Of a stretch of DNA of 64,000 nucleotides, positions 35,736-43,783 are shown piece after piece. The notes beneath the pieces were generated by a model. The model was not told the DNA's origin, searched no databases, and worked only from the letters and a program-made list of their open reading frames with translations. The position numbers and the translations under genes are program-made. Origin of the DNA: Flavobacteriales bacterium (lineage in GTDB: Bacteria; Bacteroidota; Bacteroidia; Flavobacteriales_F; PHOS-HE28); NCBI GenBank assembly GCA_019912395.1, contig JAIOIH010000024.1, positions 1 through 64,000 on the forward strand, written 5' to 3'. Within the stretch, counting starts at the first letter, position 1; each line of letters opens with the position of its first letter.

Positions 35736-36718
35736 CGCGGTACGGGCACTTTGGCAATGATCTGCGCGATGGCCTCGTCCGGTCGCAGGCCTTCCATTTC
35801 TCGCTCCGGGGTGAGCAGGATGCGGTGGCGGAGCACGGCGGGCAGCACCTGCTGGATATCCTCCGGGATGGTGAAGTCGCGGCCCTGTACGGCTGCCACG
35901 GCCTTGGCGGCACGCTGCACGGCCAGGCTGGCGCGTGGCGAGGCCCCCAGCATCAAGGTACCATCGTTGCGCGTGGCATGGGAGATCTCCGCGATGTAGC
36001 GCACCAGTTTGGCATCGCACTTCACCTGGAACACCAATGCCCGCAACCGGACCAGTTCTTCCGGCGTGATCACGGGTTTGATCTGGTCGACCTCCAAGCG
36101 GTGCAGGCCCTCCTGTGCCCGCAGCAGCAGTTGTTCCTCCTCTTCCACGCTGGGGTGCCCCATGTCGATCTTGAAGAGGAAGCGGTCCAACTGGGCTTCC
36201 GGCAGGCGATACGTGCCTTCGTGCTCGATCGGGTTCTGCGTGGCCACGATCATGAACGGCACGCCGGCGGGGTGCGTCACGCCGTCCACGGTCACCTGCC
36301 GCTCCTCCATCACTTCAAAGAGCGCGCTCTGCGTCTTGGCCGGTGCGCGGTTGATCTCGTCCACCAGCACGATGTTGCTGAAGATCGGGCCTTGCTTGAA
36401 GATGAAGGCGTTGGTGCGTGGATCGAAGATGCTGGTGCCGATCACGTCGCTGGGCATCAGGTCCGGAGTGAACTGGATCCTGCTGAAGCCGGTGGCCACG
36501 GTGCGGGCCAGCAGTTTGGCGGCCAAGGTCTTGGCCACGCCCGGCATGCCTTCGATCAGCACATGGCCATCGCTGAGCAGCGCGATGATCAGCTGGTCGA
36601 TCACGGCATCCTGGCCGATGAGCACGCGCTGGACCTCGGTGCGTATGCGCTCGGCCGCTTCGCGCAGTTCGGCCAACGGGAGGGCGGGGGAGTATCCGGA
36701 GGTGTTTTCTTCTTCCAT
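35732..36718 (-). CDS. MoxR-type AAA+ ATPase
   Basis: A 328-residue AAA+ protein from ATG 36718. Walker A is GMPGVAKTLAAK, Walker B IVLVDEINRAP, sensor 1 IVATQNPIEHEGTYRLPEAQLDRF (ATQNP and RLPEAQLDRF seen) and sensor 2 LGASPRASLAV. The frame is open farther upstream to 36823, but that extension would translate the palindromic repeat, so the shorter start is chosen. MoxR ATPases act with vWA/DUF58 partners as chaperones. Operon position is between DUF4350 and DUF58. Confidence 0.95.
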   Translation of the reverse strand: MEEENTSGYSPALPLAELREAAERIRTEVQRVLIGQDAVIDQLIIALLSDGHVLIEGMPGVAKTLAAKLLARTVATGFSRIQFTPDLMPSDVIGTSIFDPRTNAFIFKQGPIFSNIVLVDEINRAPAKTQSALFEVMEERQVTVDGVTHPAGVPFMIVATQNPIEHEGTYRLPEAQLDRFLFKIDMGHPSVEEEEQLLLRAQEGLHRLEVDQIKPVITPEELVRLRALVFQVKCDAKLVRYIAEISHATRNDGTLMLGASPRASLAVQRAAKAVAAVQGRDFTIPEDIQQVLPAVLRHRILLTPEREMEGLRPDEAIAQIIAKVPVPR

Positions 36719-36729
36719 GTTGTTGGGGA

Positions 36730-36747
36730 GATGCATGCATCGCCCAT
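36730..36747. repeat. Partial copy of the palindromic element
   Basis: GATGCATGCATCGCCCAT repeats the centre and right arm of the 40-bp palindrome 71 bp away, in the same intergenic spacer. Confidence 0.7.
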
Positions 36748-36786
36748 GCTTTTGGGGTGGTTGAGGTGCGTTGGGGCAAGGGCATG

Positions 36787-36826
36787 GGCGTGGTATGGGC
36801 GATGCATGCATCGCCCATACCACGCC
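36787..36826. repeat. 40-bp perfect palindrome, REP-like
   Basis: Each 20-base arm is the exact reverse complement of the other, with the centre GATGCATGCATC and outer arms GGCGTGGTATGGGC. The element ends one base before the DUF4350 stop codon and lies in the only sizeable gap of the operon. It resembles REP elements with GGGCGAT...ATCGCCC arms. It could form a cruciform or a very stable RNA hairpin upstream of moxR. Confidence 0.9.
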
Positions 36827-38053
36827 TCACAGCCTGCTCCGCAAGTTGCTCAGGGTTTTGTTCAGGGTTAGCAGTTGTTCTTCGCTGACGTGTTCGGTGC
36901 CGGTATAGTATTCCATCAGGCGGTCGGCGTGTTGCAGTTCCTCTTCGCTGATGCCGGTGCGCAAGGCGATCTCCCGGATCCCTTCAGGGTCCCAGGCCGT
37001 GTGTTGCAGGCGCAGTTTCCTCCGGACTTCATCCTTGAACTGGACCACGAGCTTACGCGCAATGTCCGCATGGTCGCCGCGGAAGTAGTAGAGCCTGCCG
37101 ATGGTATCGGCGAAGTCCCGGCTGGTGTTGCGCGGTGGGTCCACGATCGGGATGGCCCGTTGGCGGCGGCGTGCATATACCAGTACCGTGAGCATCAGCA
37201 GTGCGATCACTGTCCAGTAGGCCCATTTCAGTGCGGGCTGGGCCAGGATGTAGCGCAGCGGCGTGCTCGCGCCGGAACGCCCCACCTTCTGGAATTCGTC
37301 CCACAGCACCGGTCGGTCCGGCAGCAGGCTGAAGGCTGCTTCCATAAAGCCCCGCCCTTCATCCTTCAGCAGGTAGTAGTCGGTGAAGCCAAGCGGTACG
37401 CTGCAGAGGTAGATCCAGCCTTTGCCGTGGCGCATCCGGAGCAGCACGGGTTTTTCGCGCTGGTTCACGGCCAATACCTGCATGCTGTCTTCCTGAAGAT
37501 CCTTCAGGTAGTTGTCGAATCCGCCACGCGCAAAGTGGAAGGGACCGGAATGCAGCAGGGGCCAGCCGGTGAAGCGCACCAGGTCGGTATCTCCGCGAAG
37601 GATCTGCTGCATCCCGCTTAGTGTCAGGCTGTCGGGCTTCTCCCAGAGATAGCCGCTGTTGAATTGCAGTGTGTCGCTGACAAGTCCGTAAAAGTTCTCT
37701 GCGGCGATGAACGCATCATCACCGGTCTCCACCATCAGCAGCAGGTGCCGCAGGTCCAGCTCGTCCGGTGCGAACTGGCCATTGATGAAGATGTGGTTCA
37801 CGCGGGGCGCGGTACTGTCCAGGGCCAGGCGCTCCTGCGCGGTGCCATAGATGGGTTGGCGCACGGTGCTGATGCCTTGCGGGAAGAGGTCGCCGAGCCG
37901 ATCGTAGGTGAGGCCGCAGGCGTACGGATCGGTCTTGTAGCGCGTATAGCTCGGTTGCCAGTTGATCGGGCGCGGCGCGAGGGCGTCCAATACAAGGATC
38001 AACACCACCAAGGCCACGGTGGCGGCGAGTATGGTCTTTTCCGCGCGGCTCAT
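36827..38053 (-). CDS. DUF4350 domain membrane protein
   Basis: A 408-residue protein from ATG 38053. One N-terminal helix (TILAATVALVVLILVLDAL) leads to an exported DUF4350 domain (about 30-260), which has a class-I glutamine-amidotransferase-like Rossmann pattern but no obvious catalytic Cys. A second helix (about 275-295, WTVIALLMLTVLVYA) is followed by a basic helical cytoplasmic tail. The start overlaps the DUF4129 stop (ATGA). In MoxR operons it is a constant member with no known biochemical role. Confidence 0.88.
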   Translation of the reverse strand: MSRAEKTILAATVALVVLILVLDALAPRPINWQPSYTRYKTDPYACGLTYDRLGDLFPQGISTVRQPIYGTAQERLALDSTAPRVNHIFINGQFAPDELDLRHLLLMVETGDDAFIAAENFYGLVSDTLQFNSGYLWEKPDSLTLSGMQQILRGDTDLVRFTGWPLLHSGPFHFARGGFDNYLKDLQEDSMQVLAVNQREKPVLLRMRHGKGWIYLCSVPLGFTDYYLLKDEGRGFMEAAFSLLPDRPVLWDEFQKVGRSGASTPLRYILAQPALKWAYWTVIALLMLTVLVYARRRQRAIPIVDPPRNTSRDFADTIGRLYYFRGDHADIARKLVVQFKDEVRRKLRLQHTAWDPEGIREIALRTGISEEELQHADRLMEYYTGTEHVSEEQLLTLNKTLSNLRSRL

Positions 38054-38925
38054 GGGGCTTGCCGGATCGGTGTGTGGAAGCTGCTGAACGTCGGTGCGAG
38101 CTTCCGGTAGCGCGCTTCGTCCATGGGGGCATCTCCGTACCAGGCCCACTTGAAGAGGAAGCTGAGCTCACCGAAGTGTGCGCGTTCAGCGGGATCCCGT
38201 AGCTGGCGCAGGTAGTCGCGGTCGGTGCTCCGCGGTTGGAATTCGATGCTGCCATCGTCCATCAAGCGCCGCAACACCTTCAGGTATTGGAAGCGGAGGG
38301 CACTGCGCCAATCGCCGCTGTGCTCGGCCTTGGCCAACAGGTGGTCCAGGTCCAATTGCTGGATGTTCTCTTCCACCTCGGTCACTTGCCTCGCCTTTTC
38401 GGCCTCCGGGGTGAAGACGCCATGGAACAGTCGTTTCCGCAGGAAGAAGAGCAGGAAGATCACAGCCCCGATCAGGATGCCCCAATGCAGATTGCTGAAT
38501 ACCCAAGATCCCGCCTTGCTGCCGAAAAGCTCCCTGAGCCAGCGCCCCAGCCAGTTCTTGATGCGTTCCCACCACAGCATCTCCACGTGCAGCTCCCGAT
38601 CATAGTCGTACTGCGGATCGGCTTGGAGCTGATGGATCGCGGCCGCGTCGAACTGGACGGAGCGCACGGCCACGGTGTCGATGCCGTCTGCACGCAGGTC
38701 TTCCTTCGTCCCCGTGCTGTCGTTGTCCACCACTTCCGATACCGCCTGCACGATCGCGGCGGCATGCTCCTTCGCGGCAGTGTGCCCGGCCGGGTCCTGC
38801 GCACCCGGGGCGGAACAAGCAGCAGCCCAAGGCAGCGCAAGAAGAAGGACCGGTAGAAGGCGGCGCACGTAGATCGATGCTTGCGGGTCGCGCTCAGGCC
38901 GTTGGCCGGGCCGTGTTGAGGTCAT
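38050..38925 (-). CDS. DUF4129 domain protein
   Basis: A 291-residue protein. A hydrophobic N-terminal segment (about 22-38, LLPVLLLALPWAAACS) looks like a signal or lipoprotein signal; a membrane helix lies near 148-162. The C-terminal DUF4129 region contains SGDWRSALRFQYLKVLRRLMDDG, RDYLRQLRDPAERAHFGELSF and FKWAWYGDAPMDE. DUF4129 is also found at the C-terminus of transglutaminase proteins. The proposed ATG lies 32 bases inside the preceding gene; a GTG at 38865, just before the hydrophobic segment, is an alternative. Confidence 0.88.
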   Translation of the reverse strand: MTSTRPGQRPERDPQASIYVRRLLPVLLLALPWAAACSAPGAQDPAGHTAAKEHAAAIVQAVSEVVDNDSTGTKEDLRADGIDTVAVRSVQFDAAAIHQLQADPQYDYDRELHVEMLWWERIKNWLGRWLRELFGSKAGSWVFSNLHWGILIGAVIFLLFFLRKRLFHGVFTPEAEKARQVTEVEENIQQLDLDHLLAKAEHSGDWRSALRFQYLKVLRRLMDDGSIEFQPRSTDRDYLRQLRDPAERAHFGELSFLFKWAWYGDAPMDEARYRKLAPTFSSFHTPIRQAP

Positions 38926-39787
38926 CGACCCGCTGCAGCAGGCCGCGTCCTTCCTTCTCCTCGATCAGTGAAAGTGCATGCAGGCCGATGGGCACGTGGA
39001 GCAGCGGTTGGAAGATCACGTTCACCACGCCGCCCAGCACCATCATCAGCGTCATTAACCAACCCATGCGCTCACCCATGGCCGCAGGGTCGTCCATGCT
39101 CCCGATCCCGCTCATGGCCCCGAGCCCGGTAAGGAGCATGAAGGGCAGGTAGATGATGTAGCTGATGAAGCCGATCAGCATGGCGAGCACGATCACCAGG
39201 CTGAAGGTCATCCACCAGCGTCCCTTGATCACCTTGAACGAACGCCCGATGGAGTCCCCGATATCCGTGCGTTCAAAGGCATGCAAGGGGAAGGCCATGG
39301 TGAAGACGATGGCGAGCCAAATGCCCGGTATGATGAACAGGACCATGCCGAACGTGGCGATGATCCCCGCCAAAAAGCCGATGACGAAGTAGGAGACCAA
39401 TTGGCCCCTCACCACCTTCCAGAGTTCACCCATGCCGGGTGTTTGCCCTTTGTTCTCCATGTAGTACCGCATGAACTCATAGATGATCGCGTAGAGGAGC
39501 AACATGGAGAGTGCCATCAGTACATAACCGAGGAACATGCTGCCCATGCTGCCCATCATGCCGGTCATCATCAGCTCCTGGTTGCCGGCAAGGGCATTCC
39601 CGTAGAAACTGCGGAAGAAGCTGCCGAAGAGCACGGAGGCCAGCAAATAAATGGGCAGGCAAATGAAGAACAAGGGGCGGTACAGCGCTTTCCAGTTCTG
39701 GCGGACGAACTGGAACCCGGTGCTGATCACGGCGCTGAAATCACGCTGCTGGCGTAGTTCGATGTAGTCTGTGGGTGTGTTCGACAT
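38894..39787 (-). CDS. Polytopic membrane protein of the moxR operon
   Basis: A 297-residue integral membrane protein with about six helices. The N-terminus RDFSAVISTGFQFVRQNWKA followed by helices resembles the glycerophosphoryl-diester phosphodiesterase membrane-domain and DUF4013/DUF975-like families. GMVLFIIPGIWLAIVFTMAFP is the best-conserved-looking stretch. The gene lies between spoIIM and DUF4129 and overlaps both. It has no catalytic motif. The conserved neighbours suggest a membrane complex with SpoIIM. Confidence 0.75.
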   Translation of the reverse strand: MSNTPTDYIELRQQRDFSAVISTGFQFVRQNWKALYRPLFFICLPIYLLASVLFGSFFRSFYGNALAGNQELMMTGMMGSMGSMFLGYVLMALSMLLLYAIIYEFMRYYMENKGQTPGMGELWKVVRGQLVSYFVIGFLAGIIATFGMVLFIIPGIWLAIVFTMAFPLHAFERTDIGDSIGRSFKVIKGRWWMTFSLVIVLAMLIGFISYIIYLPFMLLTGLGAMSGIGSMDDPAAMGERMGWLMTLMMVLGGVVNVIFQPLLHVPIGLHALSLIEEKEGRGLLQRVDDLNTARPTA

Positions 39788-40727
39788 GGTAGGGGTATAT
39801 GATGAAGTAGCCGATGATGAAGGCGAGACTGCCGCCGATGATGGCGATGTTCAGCGCGGGCGGCATGGTGGCGCTGCGCCGGGTGATGAAGGATTCGATG
39901 AAGCCGGCCAGGATGAAGCAGGGCACCAGGCCGATGATGATCTTCACCCCGTTCAATGCACCGCGCCGGAAGCTGGCCAGTCGCGTGTAGGTGCCGGGGA
40001 AGAGGATGCTGTTGCCCATCACGATGCCCGCCGCCCCGGCGATCACGATGCAGCTGATCTCGATGGTGCCGTGGAGCCAGATGCTCAGCAGGCTTTCCTG
40101 AAGCACCCCCTGTTCGAACATGAAGTACTGGAAGGCCCCGAGCATGATACCGTTCTGGACCAGGATCAGCCAGGTGCCGTAGCTCAGCAACACGCCCATG
40201 GCGAAGGCATAAAAGGAGACCATGATGTTGTTGAAGGTGATGGCGAAGAACATGTCCACCATCGGGGAGCTGCCGTACACTGCCATGGGCTTGCCTTCCT
40301 TGATGTTCTCCAAGGTCATGTTCACATAGCCGTCGCCCATGATCAGGCGGGTGAAGGTGGAGTCGAAGCGTGCGCTCAAGCCTCCGATGATCACGGCCAC
40401 GAGGAAGACCCCGGCCGAGATGGCCAGTTGCTTGCGCGTGGCGGCCATCAGCAGGGGCAGCTCGGTCTTCCAGAAGGAAGCGAAACGGCCCATGCCCGTG
40501 CGCTGGTTCCGGTAGATGTGCCGGTGCATCCCGGCGGCCAAGGTGTTGAGGTAGGCCGTTACCTGCGCCCCGGGGTAGAAGGTGCGCGCATAACTGAGGT
40601 CGTCGTTCAGCTCGATGTAGAGGGCGCTCGTCTCGTCCGGCGTGATGTCCGTGCCGCGCCCGGCCACCAACTGCTCCAGCCGTTGCCATTTGCCACTGTT
40701 CCGTTTTACGAAGGCTGCTTCACGCAT
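39741..40727 (-). CDS. SpoIIM family membrane protein
   Basis: A 328-residue protein. A soluble helical N-terminus (KWQRLEQLVAG, ELNDDLSYARTFYPGAQ) precedes five or six membrane helices with the SpoIIM-type block FAITFNNIMVSFYAFAMGVLLSYGT in pieces (FNNI, GVLLSYG) and SIWLHGTIEISCIVIAGAAG. In spore formers SpoIIM helps septal peptidoglycan dissolution; in non-sporing Bacteroidota it is always tied to RDD and MoxR genes. Its 3' end overlaps the next gene by 47 bases. First gene of the operon. Confidence 0.92.
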   Translation of the reverse strand: MREAAFVKRNSGKWQRLEQLVAGRGTDITPDETSALYIELNDDLSYARTFYPGAQVTAYLNTLAAGMHRHIYRNQRTGMGRFASFWKTELPLLMAATRKQLAISAGVFLVAVIIGGLSARFDSTFTRLIMGDGYVNMTLENIKEGKPMAVYGSSPMVDMFFAITFNNIMVSFYAFAMGVLLSYGTWLILVQNGIMLGAFQYFMFEQGVLQESLLSIWLHGTIEISCIVIAGAAGIVMGNSILFPGTYTRLASFRRGALNGVKIIIGLVPCFILAGFIESFITRRSATMPPALNIAIIGGSLAFIIGYFIIYPYHVEHTHRLHRTTPAA

Positions 40728-40744
40728 GGGTCATCCGGCTACAG

Positions 40745-40752
40745 CAAACATA
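40745..40752 (-). promoter_or_regulatory. -7 box (TATGTTTG) for the spoIIM-moxR operon
   Basis: A perfect TAnnTTTG on the minus strand 17 bp before the spoIIM ATG, in a 58-bp divergent spacer shared with the RDD gene. Confidence 0.5.
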
Positions 40753-40785
40753 GCATTCCCGCGCTACGCTATTTTGCGGCGCGGC

Positions 40786-41484
40786 ATGGAAACAGTACAC
40801 ATCGAGACCAGCCAGAACGTCTCGCTTCATTATGAAGTGGCCACCATCGTGGACCGTGGCTTGGCCGTGGTGATCGACTGGCTCTTGCTGGCCGGGTACA
40901 GCATCGCCTTGATCATGCTGATGGAGAAGCTCGATGTGCGGATGCCCGGCTGGGTCCAATTGCTGTTCATCGGCGTGCCGTGGACCTTCTACCACCTGGT
41001 CAGTGAGCTGCTGATGGATGGCCAAAGCCTGGGCAAGCGGGCGCGCAACATCAAGGTAGCCCGGTTGGATGGCGGGCAGCCCGGCCCGGGGCATTACCTG
41101 CTGCGCTGGATGCTCCGCCTGATCGATGCGCTGTTCTTCCTCGGGGCGGTGGTGATCCTCTTCAACGGCAAGGGACAGCGCTTGGGCGACATCGCGGCGG
41201 GCACCACGGTGATCTCGCTCAAGCAACGCTTCTCCCTGGCCGACACCTTGCTGGCGGACGTTCCGGAAGGTCATCAGGTGGAATTCCGCGAGGCTGCGCG
41301 GCTCACCGATGCCCACGCCCGCCTGATCAAGGAAGTCTTGGGCAACTCCAGCAGGGCCAGGCCCGCGGCCATACAAAAGCTCGCGGGGCGCTTCCAGCAG
41401 GAACTCTCCGTGGGCGTGGTCCAGGACCCGGAGCGATTCCTGCGGACGCTGCTCGCGGACTACCTGCACCTCACCGGGCAATAG
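40786..41484 (+). CDS. RDD family membrane protein
   Basis: A 232-residue protein from ATG 40786. The RDD domain (about 15-145) has the Arg-Asp pair in TIVDRGLAVVIDWLLL, the LLMDGQSLGKRARNIKVARLDG loop and LRWMLRLIDALFF. Three membrane helices are visible, followed by a soluble helical tail of about 90 residues. Some RDD proteins are linked to sodium/proton exchange or osmotic stress, but the function in MoxR clusters is unknown. Divergent from spoIIM and the only cluster member on the plus strand. The frame upstream of this ATG overlaps spoIIM. Confidence 0.92.
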   Translation: METVHIETSQNVSLHYEVATIVDRGLAVVIDWLLLAGYSIALIMLMEKLDVRMPGWVQLLFIGVPWTFYHLVSELLMDGQSLGKRARNIKVARLDGGQPGPGHYLLRWMLRLIDALFFLGAVVILFNGKGQRLGDIAAGTTVISLKQRFSLADTLLADVPEGHQVEFREAARLTDAHARLIKEVLGNSSRARPAAIQKLAGRFQQELSVGVVQDPERFLRTLLADYLHLTGQ

Positions 41485-41504
41485 GTCCGGCCGATCCGCC
41501 ACGC

Positions 41505-42137
41505 TCAAGCCCTTCGGAACACCAGGTTCACCAGCAGCCGGTCCACCTGTACCTCCATTAGCCGGCCACCCACGTAGAGGTAGCGGTTGCGGTCGTTGTT
41601 GGGCAGGGTCAGTTCGTACACCCCGGGGCCCGTGCGCACCAGAGGGCATGCCTGCATCACGCTTTCCACCAGGACGGACGATTGCCCCAGGGGCTCTTCG
41701 TAGAACATCCGGGAGGTGGTCCATTCATTGGTGCGGGGCAGTAGGAACGGAGCCGCCGGGTGTACGTAGGCTATGCTTCGGCCTCCATGGGTGTACATCT
41801 CACTGGAGTCCCGCATGTTCCCGTTCAGCTGCAGGGTGGACCGGCAGGAGGTGAGGATGCCCCCGGAGTATTCGGCGCCCAACCGCGTCCGCACCACCTG
41901 CTTCCAGATCACGTTCAGCTCGGCGTGGGAGGTGATGAGGTAGGAGGTGGACCCTGCGCTTATCGATCGCGAGGTGAAGATGTTCCCGACCTTATCACCA
42001 CTTCTAAAGATTTCGAACTTGAAGTCCTGTGCCGATACGGCCATCGAGGCCATCAGCAGCAATGCCGTGAGCAAGGGACGGGCCTGCGGTCTTAGCGTCG
42101 GAGCAGGGGGAGGAGGAAGCGGCACTGTACGGTACAT
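41505..42137 (-). CDS. Exported DUF6134-like protein
   Basis: A 210-residue protein with a signal peptide ending in MAVSAQ (about residue 36), preceded by an unusual proline-rich start (VPLPPPPAPTLRP). The mature part is beta-rich: FKFEIFRSGDKVGNIFTSR, YLITSHAELNVIWKQVVRTRLGAEY in pieces, a PLGQSSVLVES helix and a terminal GGRLMEVQVDRLLVNLVF strand. This pattern matches my memory of DUF6134 proteins in Bacteroidota, which have no known role. It lies 15 bp downstream of the methyltransferase gene and is probably co-transcribed. A shorter start after the proline run is possible. Confidence 0.6.
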   Translation of the reverse strand: MYRTVPLPPPPAPTLRPQARPLLTALLLMASMAVSAQDFKFEIFRSGDKVGNIFTSRSISAGSTSYLITSHAELNVIWKQVVRTRLGAEYSGGILTSCRSTLQLNGNMRDSSEMYTHGGRSIAYVHPAAPFLLPRTNEWTTSRMFYEEPLGQSSVLVESVMQACPLVRTGPGVYELTLPNNDRNRYLYVGGRLMEVQVDRLLVNLVFRRA

Positions 42138-42152
42138 GGCGGGTAGCGCAAG

Positions 42153-42737
42153 TTAGCCCGCTTTCACCGCGCACATCCAGAGTTCGCGACCGGCTCGCGG
42201 TGCGATCGAGTTATGGCAGCGGGCCAACGAAAAGTCCGCGAAAATCGGACTGAAAAGACTCCGATATTCCGTTTCATCTCCACCGAATGGAGGATGGTCC
42301 ATGTTCAATGGGTCGTCGAAGAGCACCCCCACTAGCATCCCGCCGGGGTTGAGCAGTTCGTGCATCCGTTCCACATAGCGCGGACGCAGCTTCGGGTCCA
42401 AGGCGCAGAAGAAGGTCTGCTCGATGATGAGGTCGTAGCGGCCCGCATGGGTGAAGAAATCCGCCACGTGCAAGAGGTCCTTGGGGAAATCCGGACAGCG
42501 CCGGAGCAGGTCGGCGAACGGGGCACCGGTGAGGTCGACCACATGTACATGCCGAAAGCCGAGCCGGTGCAGGTATTCCGCCTCGTAGGAGCGGCCACCG
42601 CCGGGGATCATGATCTGCAGGTCCTTGTCGGTGAGCTGGTCGAAATAGGTCTTCAGCGGCGTGCTCACGGTACCGAGGTCCCAGCGGGTGTCGCCCGTGG
42701 CGTAGCGTTCCCCCCAAAAGTCAGCGTTCAATTCCAT
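42153..42737 (-). CDS. SAM-dependent methyltransferase, TPMT-like
   Basis: A 194-residue class I methyltransferase from ATG 42737. The N-terminus FWGERYATGDTRWDLGTVS is typical of thiopurine/thiol methyltransferase-like enzymes. The SAM motif I is altered to IMIPGGGRSYEAEYLHRLG, then VVDLTGAP (acidic residue for the ribose), YDLIIEQTFFCALDP and GGMLVGVLFDDP. Family members methylate thiols, halides or tellurite-type substrates; here the substrate is unknown. The longer frame to 42983 overlaps the universal stress gene region and is rejected. Confidence 0.88.
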   Translation of the reverse strand: MELNADFWGERYATGDTRWDLGTVSTPLKTYFDQLTDKDLQIMIPGGGRSYEAEYLHRLGFRHVHVVDLTGAPFADLLRRCPDFPKDLLHVADFFTHAGRYDLIIEQTFFCALDPKLRPRYVERMHELLNPGGMLVGVLFDDPLNMDHPPFGGDETEYRSLFSPIFADFSLARCHNSIAPRAGRELWMCAVKAG

Positions 42738-42822
42738 GGGGCGAAGATCGTGCAGGCTGGTTGTCCCCTGTCCTATGCTTGAGTGGCAGGAGCATGGGAC
42801 AGGCACAGTCTCCGACCCACCC

Positions 42823-43614
42823 TCAGTGCGCGCACAGCACCGGGATCCCCGGTTCGTTCGTGAGCAAACGCTCCTTCTCCGCATCGGCGATGTAGCGATA
42901 CTCATCGGAGGCCACGGACATGATGGCGATGCAACCGGCGCCCACGCGCTGGGCATATTCAATGGTGGGCCACGAAAAACCAACGGAAAACCCTTTGCTG
43001 GCCTCCTCCACCTGCTTAAAGGGAACAGCTTCCGCAGTGAGCCGTTCCGCCATGTGCGCCTTGTTCCGCTCCAGCTCCTCGCTGGCCTTCTCGCCGGGAC
43101 GGATCAGCTGATAAATATGGACCGTACTTCCGAAGCTCTTGGCCAGCAGACAAACGGCGTCCAACAGCCGATCGATCTCCGCGTGGGCGGCAACGGGCAT
43201 CACGATCGTGCCAAAATCATTGGTGCGAGGGCTTTGCTTTTGCACCACCAGGCTTGGGATCGCCACCTTCCGCACCAGCTTGATGATGTCGGTACCGAAA
43301 AGTGATTGCCGCAGCCCGCGGATGCCGTGCGTGGAACAGACCATCAACGAATGTCCCGCCCGGCTCTCCTCGGTGATCTCGTGCATGAACTCACCTTCAC
43401 GGATGTGCATCACCACGGGAGCCTGTGACACCAACGCGCGTTGGTTCTCCAGTTCCGCCTTCGCCTTGGCGGAATGATCGGCTTTCTTCTCCTTGTTGTC
43501 CATCACGTGCAACAGCGAGATGGAACTGCTGAGGCGCGTCGCAATGATCTCCGCATAGGTTACGCCTTGCATGGCCGTTGCCGACAGGTCCGTGGGACAT
43601 AGGATGTTGTTCAT
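42823..43614 (-). CDS. Universal stress protein, tandem Usp domains
   Basis: A 263-residue protein made of two Usp folds. Domain 1 starts NNILCPTDLSATAMQGVTYA and has CSTHGIRGLRQSLFGTDIIKLVRKVAIPSLVV, a version of the GxxGxxxxxxGS region that departs from the ATP-binding consensus. Domain 2 starts FGTIVMPVAAHAEIDRLLDAV and ends IPVLCAH. Tandem Usp proteins respond to starvation or redox stress. Cytoplasmic; it lies 85 bp upstream of the methyltransferase in the same direction. Confidence 0.93.
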   Translation of the reverse strand: MNNILCPTDLSATAMQGVTYAEIIATRLSSSISLLHVMDNKEKKADHSAKAKAELENQRALVSQAPVVMHIREGEFMHEITEESRAGHSLMVCSTHGIRGLRQSLFGTDIIKLVRKVAIPSLVVQKQSPRTNDFGTIVMPVAAHAEIDRLLDAVCLLAKSFGSTVHIYQLIRPGEKASEELERNKAHMAERLTAEAVPFKQVEEASKGFSVGFSWPTIEYAQRVGAGCIAIMSVASDEYRYIADAEKERLLTNEPGIPVLCAH

Positions 43615-43783
43615 GGTCGGTGGATCTAAAAGCCACGATAAAGGTAGGCCAGCCCGTTCAGGTTAATGGGATCGCGGGGCAAAATACCGGTTAATGGGTA
43701 GTGCAGGCGTAGCGTGGAAAACTTGCTTGATGTTCCGAAATGTGATCGGCCCGCGCCCGGTACCTTGCCCGCTTCCGATCGCC

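Noticed and set aside
36719-36823. N-terminal extension of MoxR
   Set aside because: It would translate the palindromic repeat and its partial copy; ATG 36718 gives a normal start.
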